From Gammaproteobacteria bacterium (GTDB lineage Bacteria > Pseudomonadota > Gammaproteobacteria > Chromatiales > Chromatiaceae), in the NCBI GenBank assembly GCA_021773975.1, contig JAJFJN010000040.1:1-64000 (forward strand): a stretch of 64,000 nucleotides of DNA, given 5' to 3'. A model generated the notes under the pieces. It ran no database searches. It had not been told where the DNA came from and saw nothing but the letters and a program-made list of their open reading frames with translations. Positions 1 to 8,051 of the stretch are shown piece after piece. Position 1 is the stretch's first letter, and every line of letters begins with the position of its first letter. The translations under genes and the position numbers were made by a program.

Positions 1-247
1 CCTTAATGGCGCTTCAGCAGGCGTTATGCAGGCCAGTTGCAGTGAGGCTTACATGCGGGGATTTTCGAAGATTTTTACGCAAAAAGCGTGTCAAGTACTT
101 TTTTGTGTTTTTTGAAAAAACAGGTACCTGAATAGTTACAAAATATGCAACAAAGCATGCCCCTCTTCTCACACTATTTGCAATTGCTGGCGGGATGACG
201 TAGTTATTCAATCATCATCTTGCTAAATCCCAACACTGGTGTCTCAA
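1..247. other. Window edge, no gene recognised
   Basis: On the plus strand a reading frame is open from base 2 to a TGA at 113-115, so this may be the last part of a gene that begins before the window. Its roughly 37 residues match nothing I recognise. A minus-strand frame across 14-211 has no recognisable protein character. The rest should carry the promoter of the rhodanese gene, but no clear -10/-35 pair stands out. Confidence 0.3.
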
Positions 248-559
248 ATGAAAAAACTATTATTTTTATTTTTCACCCTTATTTCACTCGTAGTTACTAC
301 GCAAGCCAGTAATGCTCCTGATGAAATATGGGTTGATGTACGCACAATTGCCGAGTATCAACAAGGACATAAGGAAGGTGCTATTAATATTCCACATACG
401 GCTATTGCTCAAAAGATAGCAAAAGTCGCTAAAGACAAAATCACAAAAATACATCTCTATTGTGCTGCTGGTGTACGTGCAGGCATTGCCAAAAGCACGC
501 TTGAACGCCTGGGATACAGTAACGTTACTAATGAGGGTGGGTTATCTGATGTGCAATAG
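248..559 (+). CDS. Periplasmic single-domain rhodanese (PspE-like)
   Basis: This 103-residue protein starts with a signal peptide (residues 1-20, cleavage after TQA). A single rhodanese domain follows, with the WVDVRTIAEYQQGH entry motif and an active-site loop CAAGVRAG whose Cys72 would carry the persulfide. The family moves sulfane sulfur between small donors and acceptors. Size and layout match E. coli PspE, with a slightly shorter C-terminus (GGLSDVQ). A GTG at 239 could add three residues, but the ATG at 248 places the basic MKK directly before the hydrophobic core. It appears to be a single-gene unit followed by a hairpin. The exact substrate is unknown. Confidence 0.85.
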   Translation: MKKLLFLFFTLISLVVTTQASNAPDEIWVDVRTIAEYQQGHKEGAINIPHTAIAQKIAKVAKDKITKIHLYCAAGVRAGIAKSTLERLGYSNVTNEGGLSDVQ

Positions 560-684
560 CTGACAGCACTAAACGGAAGAACGGGGACACAGCCAGGGAT
601 CAGTATGAAGTGGCAATTTCAAGACGCTTAGTTAAGCAAGCCGTTGCTGGCATTTGCTGATCTTAACAGCACTTTCGGTGGTAC

Positions 685-722
685 CCGCTGCCACTATCTC
701 TGAAGATAGCGGCAGCGGTTTT
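685..722 (+). terminator. Rho-independent terminator after the rhodanese gene
   Basis: A 15-bp inverted repeat (685-699 with 704-718, one mismatch, 4-base loop) is followed directly by TTTT on the plus strand. It lies about 125 bases after the rhodanese stop. The minus strand has no T-run after the hairpin, so it would not end the nirT-like gene as efficiently. Confidence 0.65.
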
Positions 723-768
723 ACATGCCTTCTAATCCCTGTGTTTTTAAAGCTACAGGTATCAGTGG

Positions 769-3528
769 CTATTGAGCCGTGGCATTAACCTCGGTCTCGG
801 CATTATCAAAGCCCAGCTTATAGCCCAAAGAGACATGGTGATAACGGCCGTTCGTGTGATCATCATGAATAGCAAAGCCAAGATTATAGACTTTACCCAT
901 AGCCAGACTCAGATCACCAGGCTTGTCAGAAGCTAGCTTACGCTGCATAACCACAGTCCATGTACTGCCATCTAGCGTAGCACTGGCAGAGAGCGCTTGG
1001 CCGCCTTCCATTATGCGGTCTTCAAGGATGTGTCCATTCTCTGTCTGGCCTGTACCCGATTTGACCCGCAGAAGATCCATGTAGTGGCCTGCAGTCAGCT
1101 CACCTTGGGTCTCGGCATCTGGCTTGCGCTTATCCCAACCACCCCGCTTCTTGCCGCGCTTACCCTTGATCTCAATCTTGGTGCGGCTCTCAGTGATGTA
1201 TTTGGTAACATCCTTGCCCTCTGGCTGATGCGGCATGGCATTCAAGTCATGATGACAGGTGCCCCAGCAGCCGGCCTGAGAGGCATACTCCACATCATCT
1301 GTCGCCAACATCACGGCCAGCTTGATGGGGTTTTCTGGATCCATCTTGCCACCATCAACAAACGGGGCCGGAGTGTGATCACTTGCGTCCCACTGAAAGC
1401 GCAGATAGAGGTTCTCTTTATCGTGAGTTGCCTCAACTTGAACTGAGAAGGCACCACGTTTACCTGGGATGACCGTAGGCTCAGTCACATTCTCGTGCTT
1501 GCCCTCAATAATCCGCGGCCCCATATCGAGGGCCTCATTATCGTGACAGTCAAAACAACGATCACCACTCTTGGTGAAGGCGCGTGCGCCACCATGATTC
1601 TTGCCGGTTAACACCCACTCCATAGAGGCTTGCCCAGGATAAAAAATATTGATTTCACGGCCTGACGCCTTGCTCCAGTCAACACTGCTTGCAACAGCTG
1701 CTCCACCACCGCCGGCGGCTTTTGGTGCGGCTGAGGCAGCAGCTGGCGCACCAGCAGGAGCTGCCTTGACATCACGTTTGACCACATTAACCTCAGCTTC
1801 AGCATTATCAAAACCTAGCTTGTAGCCCAAAGATACATGGTGATAACGGCCGTTTGTGTGGTCATCATGGACTGCAAAACCAAGATTATAGACCTTATCC
1901 AGAGCCAGACTTAGATCGCCAGCTTTGCCAGAGGTCAGCTTACGCTCCATGACCACGGTCCAGGTACTGCCATCCAGTGTAGCACTGGCTGTCAGTTCCT
2001 GGCCGCCCTCCATTATCCGGTCTTCCAGGATGTGACCATCCTCGGCTTGGCCGGTACCAGACTTGACGCGTAGAATATCCATGAAGTGGCCGGCGCCCAG
2101 CTCGCTCAGTATCTCTGCATCAGGTTTGCGCTTATCCCAACCACCCCGTTTCTTACCGCGCTTACCCTTGATCTCAATCTTGCTGCGGCTCTCTGTGATG
2201 TACTTAGTAACTTTTTGCCCTTCTGCAAGATGAGGCATACCGTTCAGGTCGTGGTGGCAGGTGCCCCAGCAGCCGGCTTGAGATGCATACATCACATCAT
2301 CTGTGGCGAGCATGACGGCCAGCTTGATGGGGTTTTCTGGATCCATCTTGCCGCCATCCACAAATGGGGCTGGGGTATGGTCACCAGCTTCCCACTGGAA
2401 ACGTAGATAGAGGCTCTCACCATTATGAGCAGCCTGCACTTGAACAGGGAAAGCACCTCGTTTACCCGGGATGACCGTAGGTTCGGTTACATTTTCATGC
2501 TTGCCACCGACAATCCGTGGCCCCATATCCAGGGCCTCTTTATCGTGACAGTCAAAACAGCGGTCACCACTCTTGGTAAAGGCGCGGGCGCCACCATGAT
2601 TTTTACCGGTTAGCACCCACTCCATGGAGGCTTGCCCCGGATAGAAGATATTGATTTCGCGGGCAGGCACGTCAGCCCAGTCTGGGCCAGCTGTAGCAGC
2701 ACCAGCTCCTCCGGTTGCTACAGCACCGCCGCCAGCTGCGGCAGCAGCAAGGGCATCTGTTACTGCTTTATCAATGCGAGCCTTCTCAGCCTCTTTGGCT
2801 GCTTTCTTTGCCGCACGTTCTTTCTCTTTGTCAGCCTGCTTTTTAGCTTTTTCATCAGCTTCAGCTTTTTCAACCTCAGCCAAGCCATCCAGATACATCT
2901 GCGGCACTTCGCGAATCATATCTGGGTTTGGTGCTTCCAGCGCCTCCAGCTCCTCTTCTGTGAGTTGGTTACGTACTTCCTTGTGTGCGATACCCTTGTG
3001 GCAATCGATACAGGTTTGTCCGGTCTTGAAAGCATTCAGGTGCTGTTTCCGAGCCCGTGGGCGCTGAAATTTAGGATTCATTGCATCAAAGTGGTGACAG
3101 TTCCGGCACTCACGGGAATCTGTCGTTTTCATGGTATTCCAAACGCGCTTAGCCAATTGCAGGCGCTTGCCATCGAATTTTTCAGGGGTATTTACTGTAC
3201 CCATAATCTTGTGGAAGACTTCGCCACTAGCTTGAACCTTACGGATCATCTTTGCAATCCAAGGGCGCGGGACATGGCAATCAGGGCAGCCTGCCTGTAC
3301 GCCACTGCGATTCCCATAGTGGATGGTAGGCTTGTATTCCTGATAGACGTTCTCTTCCATCTCGTGGCAGCCAATACAGAACTGCATTGTATTGGTGGCT
3401 TCCATGGCCGTATTAAAACCAGCCCAGAAAAAAACACCGACAATGAAGAAGACAACTGCACTGCCGACCGTAGTCCCCATCACAATCCTTCGAGAGAAAA
3501 AATTCGGTTTTTTTAATGGCTCAACCAT
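769..3528 (-). CDS. NapC/NirT tetraheme quinol dehydrogenase fused to two tandem EB_dh-type heme domains
   Basis: This is a 919-residue membrane-anchored multiheme cytochrome. Residues 15-37 form one N-terminal membrane helix. A NapC/NirT domain follows with four CXXCH sites (Cys51, 81, 141, 173), the family that takes electrons from quinol and passes them to periplasmic reductases. An Ala/Lys/Glu-rich linker (about 217-255) leads to two copies of an ethylbenzene-dehydrogenase-gamma-like domain, residues 290-580 and 624-914. Each copy holds one CFDCH and one CWGTCH, a three-residue spacing. The copies differ at only 36 of 291 positions by my count. Single EB_dh fusions to NirT are known in sulfur-oxidising proteobacteria; a doubled one is odd. 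It lies just downstream of nirS1 behind a terminator, so nitrite reduction is the inferred role. The ATG at 3528 was chosen; a GTG at 3543 lacks a ribosome site. Confidence 0.85.
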   Translation of the reverse strand: MVEPLKKPNFFSRRIVMGTTVGSAVVFFIVGVFFWAGFNTAMEATNTMQFCIGCHEMEENVYQEYKPTIHYGNRSGVQAGCPDCHVPRPWIAKMIRKVQASGEVFHKIMGTVNTPEKFDGKRLQLAKRVWNTMKTTDSRECRNCHHFDAMNPKFQRPRARKQHLNAFKTGQTCIDCHKGIAHKEVRNQLTEEELEALEAPNPDMIREVPQMYLDGLAEVEKAEADEKAKKQADKEKERAAKKAAKEAEKARIDKAVTDALAAAAAGGGAVATGGAGAATAGPDWADVPAREINIFYPGQASMEWVLTGKNHGGARAFTKSGDRCFDCHDKEALDMGPRIVGGKHENVTEPTVIPGKRGAFPVQVQAAHNGESLYLRFQWEAGDHTPAPFVDGGKMDPENPIKLAVMLATDDVMYASQAGCWGTCHHDLNGMPHLAEGQKVTKYITESRSKIEIKGKRGKKRGGWDKRKPDAEILSELGAGHFMDILRVKSGTGQAEDGHILEDRIMEGGQELTASATLDGSTWTVVMERKLTSGKAGDLSLALDKVYNLGFAVHDDHTNGRYHHVSLGYKLGFDNAEAEVNVVKRDVKAAPAGAPAAASAAPKAAGGGGAAVASSVDWSKASGREINIFYPGQASMEWVLTGKNHGGARAFTKSGDRCFDCHDNEALDMGPRIIEGKHENVTEPTVIPGKRGAFSVQVEATHDKENLYLRFQWDASDHTPAPFVDGGKMDPENPIKLAVMLATDDVEYASQAGCWGTCHHDLNAMPHQPEGKDVTKYITESRTKIEIKGKRGKKRGGWDKRKPDAETQGELTAGHYMDLLRVKSGTGQTENGHILEDRIMEGGQALSASATLDGSTWTVVMQRKLASDKPGDLSLAMGKVYNLGFAIHDDHTNGRYHHVSLGYKLGFDNAETEVNATAQ
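787..1659 (-). repeat. Intragenic tandem repeat, copy 2 (C-terminal EB_dh domain)
   Basis: This 873-base unit encodes residues 624-914 of the NirT-EB_dh fusion. It is a direct copy of 1789-2661, with scattered mostly synonymous differences at DNA level and 36 amino-acid changes in 291. An Ala/Gly/Pro-rich linker separates the copies. Confidence 0.95.
1789..2661 (-). repeat. Intragenic tandem repeat, copy 1 (first EB_dh domain)
   Basis: This unit encodes residues 290-580 of the NirT-EB_dh fusion and pairs with 787-1659. Both copies begin at REINIFYPGQASMEWV and end at GYKLGFDNAE. Both keep the CFDCH and CWGTCH sites and a strongly basic KIEIKGKRGKKRGGW segment. Confidence 0.95.
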
Positions 3529-3584
3529 AGTCTCACGCCCCACGTTTGGACTTAATTTTGTTAATTATACGAAGTAAAAAACGC

Positions 3585-3626
3585 AAAAAAAAGCGGACAC
3601 GAATACAGAATATCCATGCCCGCTTT
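3585..3626 (-). terminator. Rho-independent terminator of nirS copy 1
   Basis: On the minus strand, arms at 3625-3611 and 3605-3591 pair over 15 positions, counting G-T wobbles, around a 5-base loop. A run of U residues follows (A-run at 3585-3590 on the plus strand). Its arm AAGCGGGCATGGATA resembles the terminator arm of nirS copy 2 (AAGCGGGGATGGA). Confidence 0.85.
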
Positions 3627-3652
3627 ATTTAGACAATGTCTACACGGACTTA

Positions 3653-5308
3653 TTAGGTCACGTGGTTGGTGCGGTTATAGACATTGAACTTACCTGTTGG
3701 TGTTGACAGGCCTTTGATGCGTTTGATCTCTTTAAGAGTCTTGGCATCATAGATCACGATCTCACCTTTAGGCTTCATGTTGTCTTTACGGTTCCAAACA
3801 GAAACCCAGACTTCAGTACCATCTTTGTTGAACTCCATATGGAGAACAAGCATCTTCTCTTCTTCGGTGACGCGGATGGTTTTTACGATCTCACGGGTCT
3901 TCTTGCTAATGACCTGCACACTCTGCTGAACTTCAACCTCAGGGTGCTTAAGTTGGTCAGCCCAGTAGTAGTCGCTCTTTGGATGGGTACGAATGAATGC
4001 ACCAGCACCATCAGTCTCGACTTCGTAGCAGAGTTTCCAAGCCTGATCAGGATGTCCTTTTGGATCGCTGCCCCATACGGAGACTTTGCCGACACCCAAG
4101 TGAGTGGTTCCGCTAACAGGTCCACACTTAGGGTCGTCCCAGTTTGCACCAGGACCTGGATGAGGTTTCTTATCCACATCAATCATGGCTTCCAGTGTTC
4201 CGCCATCTTTGGTGTCAATAATAACCATCTTGTTTGATGCGTTAGCAGCAATCTGGAAGTAACGACCGGTGGTATCAAAGAAACCATCGTGCAAGTACTT
4301 CGCTGAGTTGATCATGGAGATCTTCAGATTTTCCAGATCGGTGTAGTCAACCTGCCACATCTGACCCAGCTCTTTAGCAGCAACCAGGAATGCAGACTCA
4401 TTAGGTGTGGTGTAGATAGCAGCAACACGAGACTCGTTGACAAACTCACCATCGACATTAATACCACGGGTTGAAACCACTTTAATAGGCTTCATGGTAT
4501 CGGCATCAACAAGGACGAAGTGACCAGGCCAGTAACCGCCTGCGATAACGGTTTTACCGTCACCAGATACAGCTACGTCGCGAGCGTCATAAGCGATCTG
4601 GGTTTCAGCAACCAGCATTTTGTCTGGAGTCTGCCACAGGTCATACTTGTTCAGCTTGCCATCACGACCAATGGAGTACCAAAAGCGACCAGGGGTCTTG
4701 GCGTGATCTTTGGAATGATGCTCAGTAGCTTTGATAACGTGTACAGCATAGCCAGCATTCAGGTGAGCAACGATCTCTTTCTTGTCACCATCGATGATGG
4801 CCACCTTACCGACATCACGCTCGATAACTACGAAGAAGTTCTCCCAGTTACGGCCATGCATCGGCTTGGTAGGGTAGTCTTTAACTTCAATGTAGACTTT
4901 GGTACGTTCCTGCATCATTGCCAGAGACATCTCAGGTGGAACAGGTGGCTCCATCTGGATGTAGGTGGCCAACAGACTGATCTCATCTTTCGAGAAGATG
5001 TCGTCAAAGTTGTTCATGCCGCCTTCGGTACCAAGACCAATGATCTTCTCCAGACGCTTCTGCCCCAGCTTGAGAGTACCCTTGTCCTTGTTCTTTTTGT
5101 TAGGTTTAGGCTCCAGATTGGGGCCGGTAGCACCTACACGCAGAACGCCGTGACAACCAGCACAACGTTGGAAGTACATGGTCTTTGCTTTTTCAAAGTC
5201 AGCTTCTGAAAGAGTAGGAGCTCCCGCAGTAGCCACAGATGCTGCACCAGACATAGCCAAACCCATGGCCAGGCCTAGAGCAGATATTCCAAAACGTGAT
5301 TTCTTCAT
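3653..5308 (-). CDS. nirS: Cytochrome cd1 nitrite reductase NirS (copy 1)
   Basis: This periplasmic enzyme reduces nitrite to nitric oxide and is 551 residues long. Residues 1-28 are a signal peptide ending at ATA-GAP. The cytochrome c domain carries CAGCH (Cys49, Cys52, His53). The eight-bladed heme d1 propeller follows. By family alignment, His190 in GYAVH is the proximal d1 ligand, and His340 (YLHDG) and His403 (TTHLG) are the active-site histidines. The start at ATG 5308 is supported by AGGGGAAATAGG just upstream and the signal peptide; an in-frame upstream extension is not needed. It is preceded by an FNR/DNR-like box at 5427-5440 and followed by its own terminator. A second nirS lies at 44431-46059. 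Confidence 0.97.
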   Translation of the reverse strand: MKKSRFGISALGLAMGLAMSGAASVATAGAPTLSEADFEKAKTMYFQRCAGCHGVLRVGATGPNLEPKPNKKNKDKGTLKLGQKRLEKIIGLGTEGGMNNFDDIFSKDEISLLATYIQMEPPVPPEMSLAMMQERTKVYIEVKDYPTKPMHGRNWENFFVVIERDVGKVAIIDGDKKEIVAHLNAGYAVHVIKATEHHSKDHAKTPGRFWYSIGRDGKLNKYDLWQTPDKMLVAETQIAYDARDVAVSGDGKTVIAGGYWPGHFVLVDADTMKPIKVVSTRGINVDGEFVNESRVAAIYTTPNESAFLVAAKELGQMWQVDYTDLENLKISMINSAKYLHDGFFDTTGRYFQIAANASNKMVIIDTKDGGTLEAMIDVDKKPHPGPGANWDDPKCGPVSGTTHLGVGKVSVWGSDPKGHPDQAWKLCYEVETDGAGAFIRTHPKSDYYWADQLKHPEVEVQQSVQVISKKTREIVKTIRVTEEEKMLVLHMEFNKDGTEVWVSVWNRKDNMKPKGEIVIYDAKTLKEIKRIKGLSTPTGKFNVYNRTNHVT

Positions 5309-5426
5309 TAACCTATTTCCCCTGAATTTTATTATCAGATGTAGAAACTGAAACCGCAAGGACGATACCCACGGTAACGCGACAAACTGTCGTGGCGTAA
5401 TGTGATGCTTCTGTCGCTTAGCGTCT

Positions 5427-5440
5427 TTGACCTAAATCAA
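5427..5440 (-). promoter_or_regulatory. FNR/DNR-like box for nirS1
   Basis: The minus-strand sequence is TTGATTTAGGTCAA, one mismatch from TTGAT-N4-ATCAA. It lies 119 bases before the nirS1 start codon, exactly the spacing seen for nirS2. Sequence just after the box (AAGACGC) is also shared with nirS2 (AAGACCC). Confidence 0.75.
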
Positions 5441-5485
5441 AATTTTCTTCTCAGCACAATAAATCTTATCCGTGCAGATTAACTC

Positions 5486-5499
5486 TTGATGTAAGTCAA
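5486..5499 (+). promoter_or_regulatory. FNR/DNR-like box, divergent to hemerythrin
   Basis: The sequence TTGATGTAAGTCAA has one mismatch to TTGAT-N4-ATCAA. It sits 46 bases from the nirS1 box and 133 bases before the hemerythrin start. It could serve either gene, because no convincing -10 sits 22-23 bases downstream on the plus strand. Confidence 0.55.
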
Positions 5500-5632
5500 T
5501 AAACTATACCGAAATCTCTGTCACCCTTTGGCATAACTATGAACGCATCTGAACGGTGCACCGGCTCCAACGCAGAGATTCTGCGAGCAAACATAACCCT
5601 TAACAATACAAGCTCAGAAATAAGGTAGATAA

Positions 5633-6268
5633 ATGAAAGCCATAAAGATGTTACTCCAGGCCATGCTATTTGGCATGTTAGCAATTGCTACGATCGTCGC
5701 CTTCGTATCCTTTGGTATGTTGCATCCTGCCCCATGGGTAACACTCGCAATCCTTATTGGCGTGCCTATCCTTAACAATAAGCTTGAGGCGCGTGCATAC
5801 GTAAAGTGGAAGGATCAGTACAACGTTGGCGTCGACCTGATTGATGAAGATCATCAAAAGCTGATGAACCTAATCAATAAGTTGAAGATGGCTGTTGAAT
5901 ACCACACTGGCGAGTGTTTTGAAAAGCAGGCCATGGATGAGCTGGCCGAATGGACAAAAAACCACTTCGCTCGAGAAGAAATATTAATGCAGCGTCACGG
6001 CTATCCAGGATATGAAGCGCATAAAAAGATACATGACGATATGCTTGCCCGAGTTGCCGCCTCCATCGAGGATTATGACCAGCGCGGACATGATGCCCTG
6101 CTTGACGTCGCCCCAATGGCTCGCGACTGGCTGGTTAACCACATCTACAAGGTTGATCAATCCTATGCGCGCTTTCTCAAAGAGAAAGGGTTGCTTGATA
6201 ACGAAGAGATCAAAAGATGTTGCTGTGAGGATGAAAATTCAGCATGTGGATCTGCCAAGGATGAGTGA
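5633..6268 (+). CDS. Membrane-anchored bacteriohemerythrin
   Basis: This 211-residue protein has two N-terminal hydrophobic segments (about 8-29 and 33-48) and then a cytoplasmic hemerythrin domain. The full canonical di-iron ligand set can be read: His74, His111, Glu115, His130, His134, His170 and Asp175. Such domains bind O2 and some bind NO. The tail ends with CCC (196-198) and Cys205, which is not part of the fold. The start has AAGGT upstream. It is divergent from nirS1 across a gap with two FNR/DNR-like boxes and is followed by a terminator, so it is a single-gene unit. I infer a role in O2 or NO handling during the switch to nitrite respiration; this is untested. Confidence 0.88.
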   Translation: MKAIKMLLQAMLFGMLAIATIVAFVSFGMLHPAPWVTLAILIGVPILNNKLEARAYVKWKDQYNVGVDLIDEDHQKLMNLINKLKMAVEYHTGECFEKQAMDELAEWTKNHFAREEILMQRHGYPGYEAHKKIHDDMLARVAASIEDYDQRGHDALLDVAPMARDWLVNHIYKVDQSYARFLKEKGLLDNEEIKRCCCEDENSACGSAKDE

Positions 6269-6303
6269 TTCTTAATCACCTGCTTGCTCTTTTAACCCCA
6301 TTT

Positions 6304-6339
6304 AAAGCCGCTACATCCTACCGATGAAGCGGCTTTTTA
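6304..6339 (+). terminator. Rho-independent terminator of hemerythrin gene
   Basis: Arms AAAGCCGCT (6304-6312) and AGCGGCTTT (6328-6336) pair around a 15-base loop and are followed by TTTTTA. It lies 35 bases after the stop, between convergent genes. It may also help end holA transcription. Confidence 0.8.
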
Positions 6340-6400
6340 TTGCCCATAAAAAGTCGACAAGTTGTTATTCAGGCATGATAAAAATAACAGGAAAGATCGG

Positions 6401-7426
6401 TTAGCGCGAAATCGGCAAAGGACGAAGACCCGCCATAGTTGTGGCGATACGCTCCAAAACCTCCCAAGGGTCGCCTTTCTCTTGCCCCTTGATAGTTCGA
6501 TCACCTCGCGCACACAACGCAAGCAGTTGCTGCCAGCGCCTACATCGCAATCGATTAAGCCCTTGACCTACAACAGTCTTACGTTGATTCCAAATCCGGT
6601 GGGCTGTCATTGCTTGATCAGCTGACTGACCTCGCTCCATCGCAAAAGCCATACTCGCCAACTGACGAATCTCACGCGCAAGCGCCCAAAGCACCACGGT
6701 TGAAGGCACACCTTCGGCACGCAATCCTCTTAACATACGGACCACCCTTACCGACTGACCTTTCAATGCACTATCGACTAAACCAAAAACATCAAAGCGT
6801 GCACTGTCGGCAACAGCCTCTATCAGGTTTTCAACTGTGATGATTCCAGGGCCATTTAACAGTAACAGCTTTTCAATCTCTTGAGCTGCAGCCAGCAGAT
6901 TCCCCTCAACCCGCTCAGCCATCATGGGTACAACTTCAGCTTCAGGAATCAACCCATTTTTCCGCAATCGCCGTTCAATCCAAGGCTGTAATCGTTGATC
7001 ATCAATTGGCCAAATCTGAACAACCACACCTGCACTATCCAATGCCTTAGCCCATTTACTACTCTGCTGAGAACGATCCAGCTTAGGGCAGGTAACGAGC
7101 AACACTGTGTCTGTCGGTAGCCTTTGTGCATATTCGATAAATGCCATACTGCCATTACGCCCTATGGCAGCGGAAGAGAGGCGAAGATCAATAACGCGCT
7201 TCTCTGAAAACAGAGAGAGGCTGTTAGCCTTAGCGGCCAACTCATTCCAATCAAAACCCTTACCTACATCTAGAATTTCACGGCTATCATAGCCCGCCTC
7301 TTTTGCTGCTCTGCGCACAGCATCCGCTGCCTCACCCAGTTGAAGAGGTTCATCACCTGTTAGAAAATAGATAGGAGAAAGCGTTTTTTCCAACTGCGAA
7401 TCAAGTTGATCAATACGTAAACGCAT
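6401..7426 (-). CDS. holA: DNA polymerase III delta subunit
   Basis: This 341-residue protein is the delta subunit of the clamp-loader complex, which opens the beta clamp and is essential for replication. Length and the N-terminal IYFLTGDEPLQLGEAADAVR motif match HolA. The AAA-like fold continues with GVVVQIWPIDDQRLQPWIERR and the C-terminal helical collar domain. It lies 60 bases downstream of lptE on the same strand, the conserved leuS-lptE-holA order of enteric and related bacteria. nadD, the usual next gene, is elsewhere here (55752). The start is ATG. Confidence 0.95.
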   Translation of the reverse strand: MRLRIDQLDSQLEKTLSPIYFLTGDEPLQLGEAADAVRRAAKEAGYDSREILDVGKGFDWNELAAKANSLSLFSEKRVIDLRLSSAAIGRNGSMAFIEYAQRLPTDTVLLVTCPKLDRSQQSSKWAKALDSAGVVVQIWPIDDQRLQPWIERRLRKNGLIPEAEVVPMMAERVEGNLLAAAQEIEKLLLLNGPGIITVENLIEAVADSARFDVFGLVDSALKGQSVRVVRMLRGLRAEGVPSTVVLWALAREIRQLASMAFAMERGQSADQAMTAHRIWNQRKTVVGQGLNRLRCRRWQQLLALCARGDRTIKGQEKGDPWEVLERIATTMAGLRPLPISR

Positions 7427-7486
7427 GGCGATTAAACGCGATAAAACAGAGCGGAACTCATATTCAATACCTGTTGATATGTGCTT

Positions 7487-7993
7487 TTATCGAAGCTGTT
7501 CCTGCATTCGACTCACAATACGCTGAATTAAATCAAGGCGAAGGTCCCGGCGCAACAATGACTCTTCCTGGTTTTTCCCCAAAATGTCTGTCTCACTGTT
7601 TTCATAAGCTCGCTGCGAACCAACCGATTGATTTTCTATTAGTTGGGTTCCACTCGCATTCAACAACTCAAAATCCAACCCATGGTGAATTTCATATTCA
7701 ACGGCCTTACCTCGACTATCAACAGACAATACCCGACGATTCTGACTCTGTTTAGATATTTTAAGTATGCTGTTGGCCTTTGATTGGTCAGTAACCAGCT
7801 GAACATTTGCACTATCAAAAACCTGTCGAAACTCCCTATGCAGAGGGTCATGCTCACCCACACCTGAAAGATAGATAGGGCTAATGGAAGATGGGAGCTT
7901 AGCCACGTTACGCAGATGAAAACCACAGCCTTGCAAACCAGCCAGCAGTATAGCCACCGACATCCAAATAAATAAGCGGGATTTTCTGTGCAT
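7487..7993 (-). CDS. lptE: LPS assembly lipoprotein LptE
   Basis: This 168-residue outer-membrane lipoprotein plugs the LptD barrel and helps deliver LPS to the cell surface. The signal peptide ends in a lipobox LQGC (Cys23), followed by GFHLRNVAKLP, which is typical of LptE/RlpB. It sits between leuS and holA, as in E. coli. The start ATG at 7993 puts a short basic head before the hydrophobic core. LptD is not in the window; LptA, LptB and LptC are at 19.5-21.3 kb. Confidence 0.93.
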   Translation of the reverse strand: MHRKSRLFIWMSVAILLAGLQGCGFHLRNVAKLPSSISPIYLSGVGEHDPLHREFRQVFDSANVQLVTDQSKANSILKISKQSQNRRVLSVDSRGKAVEYEIHHGLDFELLNASGTQLIENQSVGSQRAYENSETDILGKNQEESLLRRDLRLDLIQRIVSRMQEQLR

Positions 7994-8051
7994 TGTTTTT
8001 CAGCTCTTATTTCTGTTTTAACCAACCAGCAACGGAATCATGATTACTATG

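Larger units (their letters stand above)
5309..5632. other. Divergent regulatory region, nirS1 / membrane hemerythrin
   Basis: This 324-base gap holds no gene. It carries two FNR/DNR-like boxes (5427-5440 and 5486-5499) and a small hairpin CGACA-aac-TGTCG near 5381-5392, close to where the nirS1 transcript should start. The leader directly before nirS1 (AATTCAGGGGAAATAGG) resembles that before nirS2. Confidence 0.7.

Noticed and set aside
11-60. Integron attC-like or mobile-element end at the left edge
   Set aside because: No paired core sites or stem could be recognised in the visible bases.
997-2406. Open frames antisense to the two EB_dh repeats (997-1446 and 2086-2406)
   Set aside because: They resemble each other only because the sense strand is duplicated. 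No ribosome site or known family.
2632-3516. 294-residue open frame antisense to the NirT-like gene
   Set aside because: It is rich in Cys, Ser and Phe with no domain, and lies fully opposite a gene with clear heme motifs. It is a shadow of that gene.
4520-5209. 229-residue frame antisense to nirS1
   Set aside because: A similar partial frame occurs opposite nirS2 and is explained by nirS codon use.
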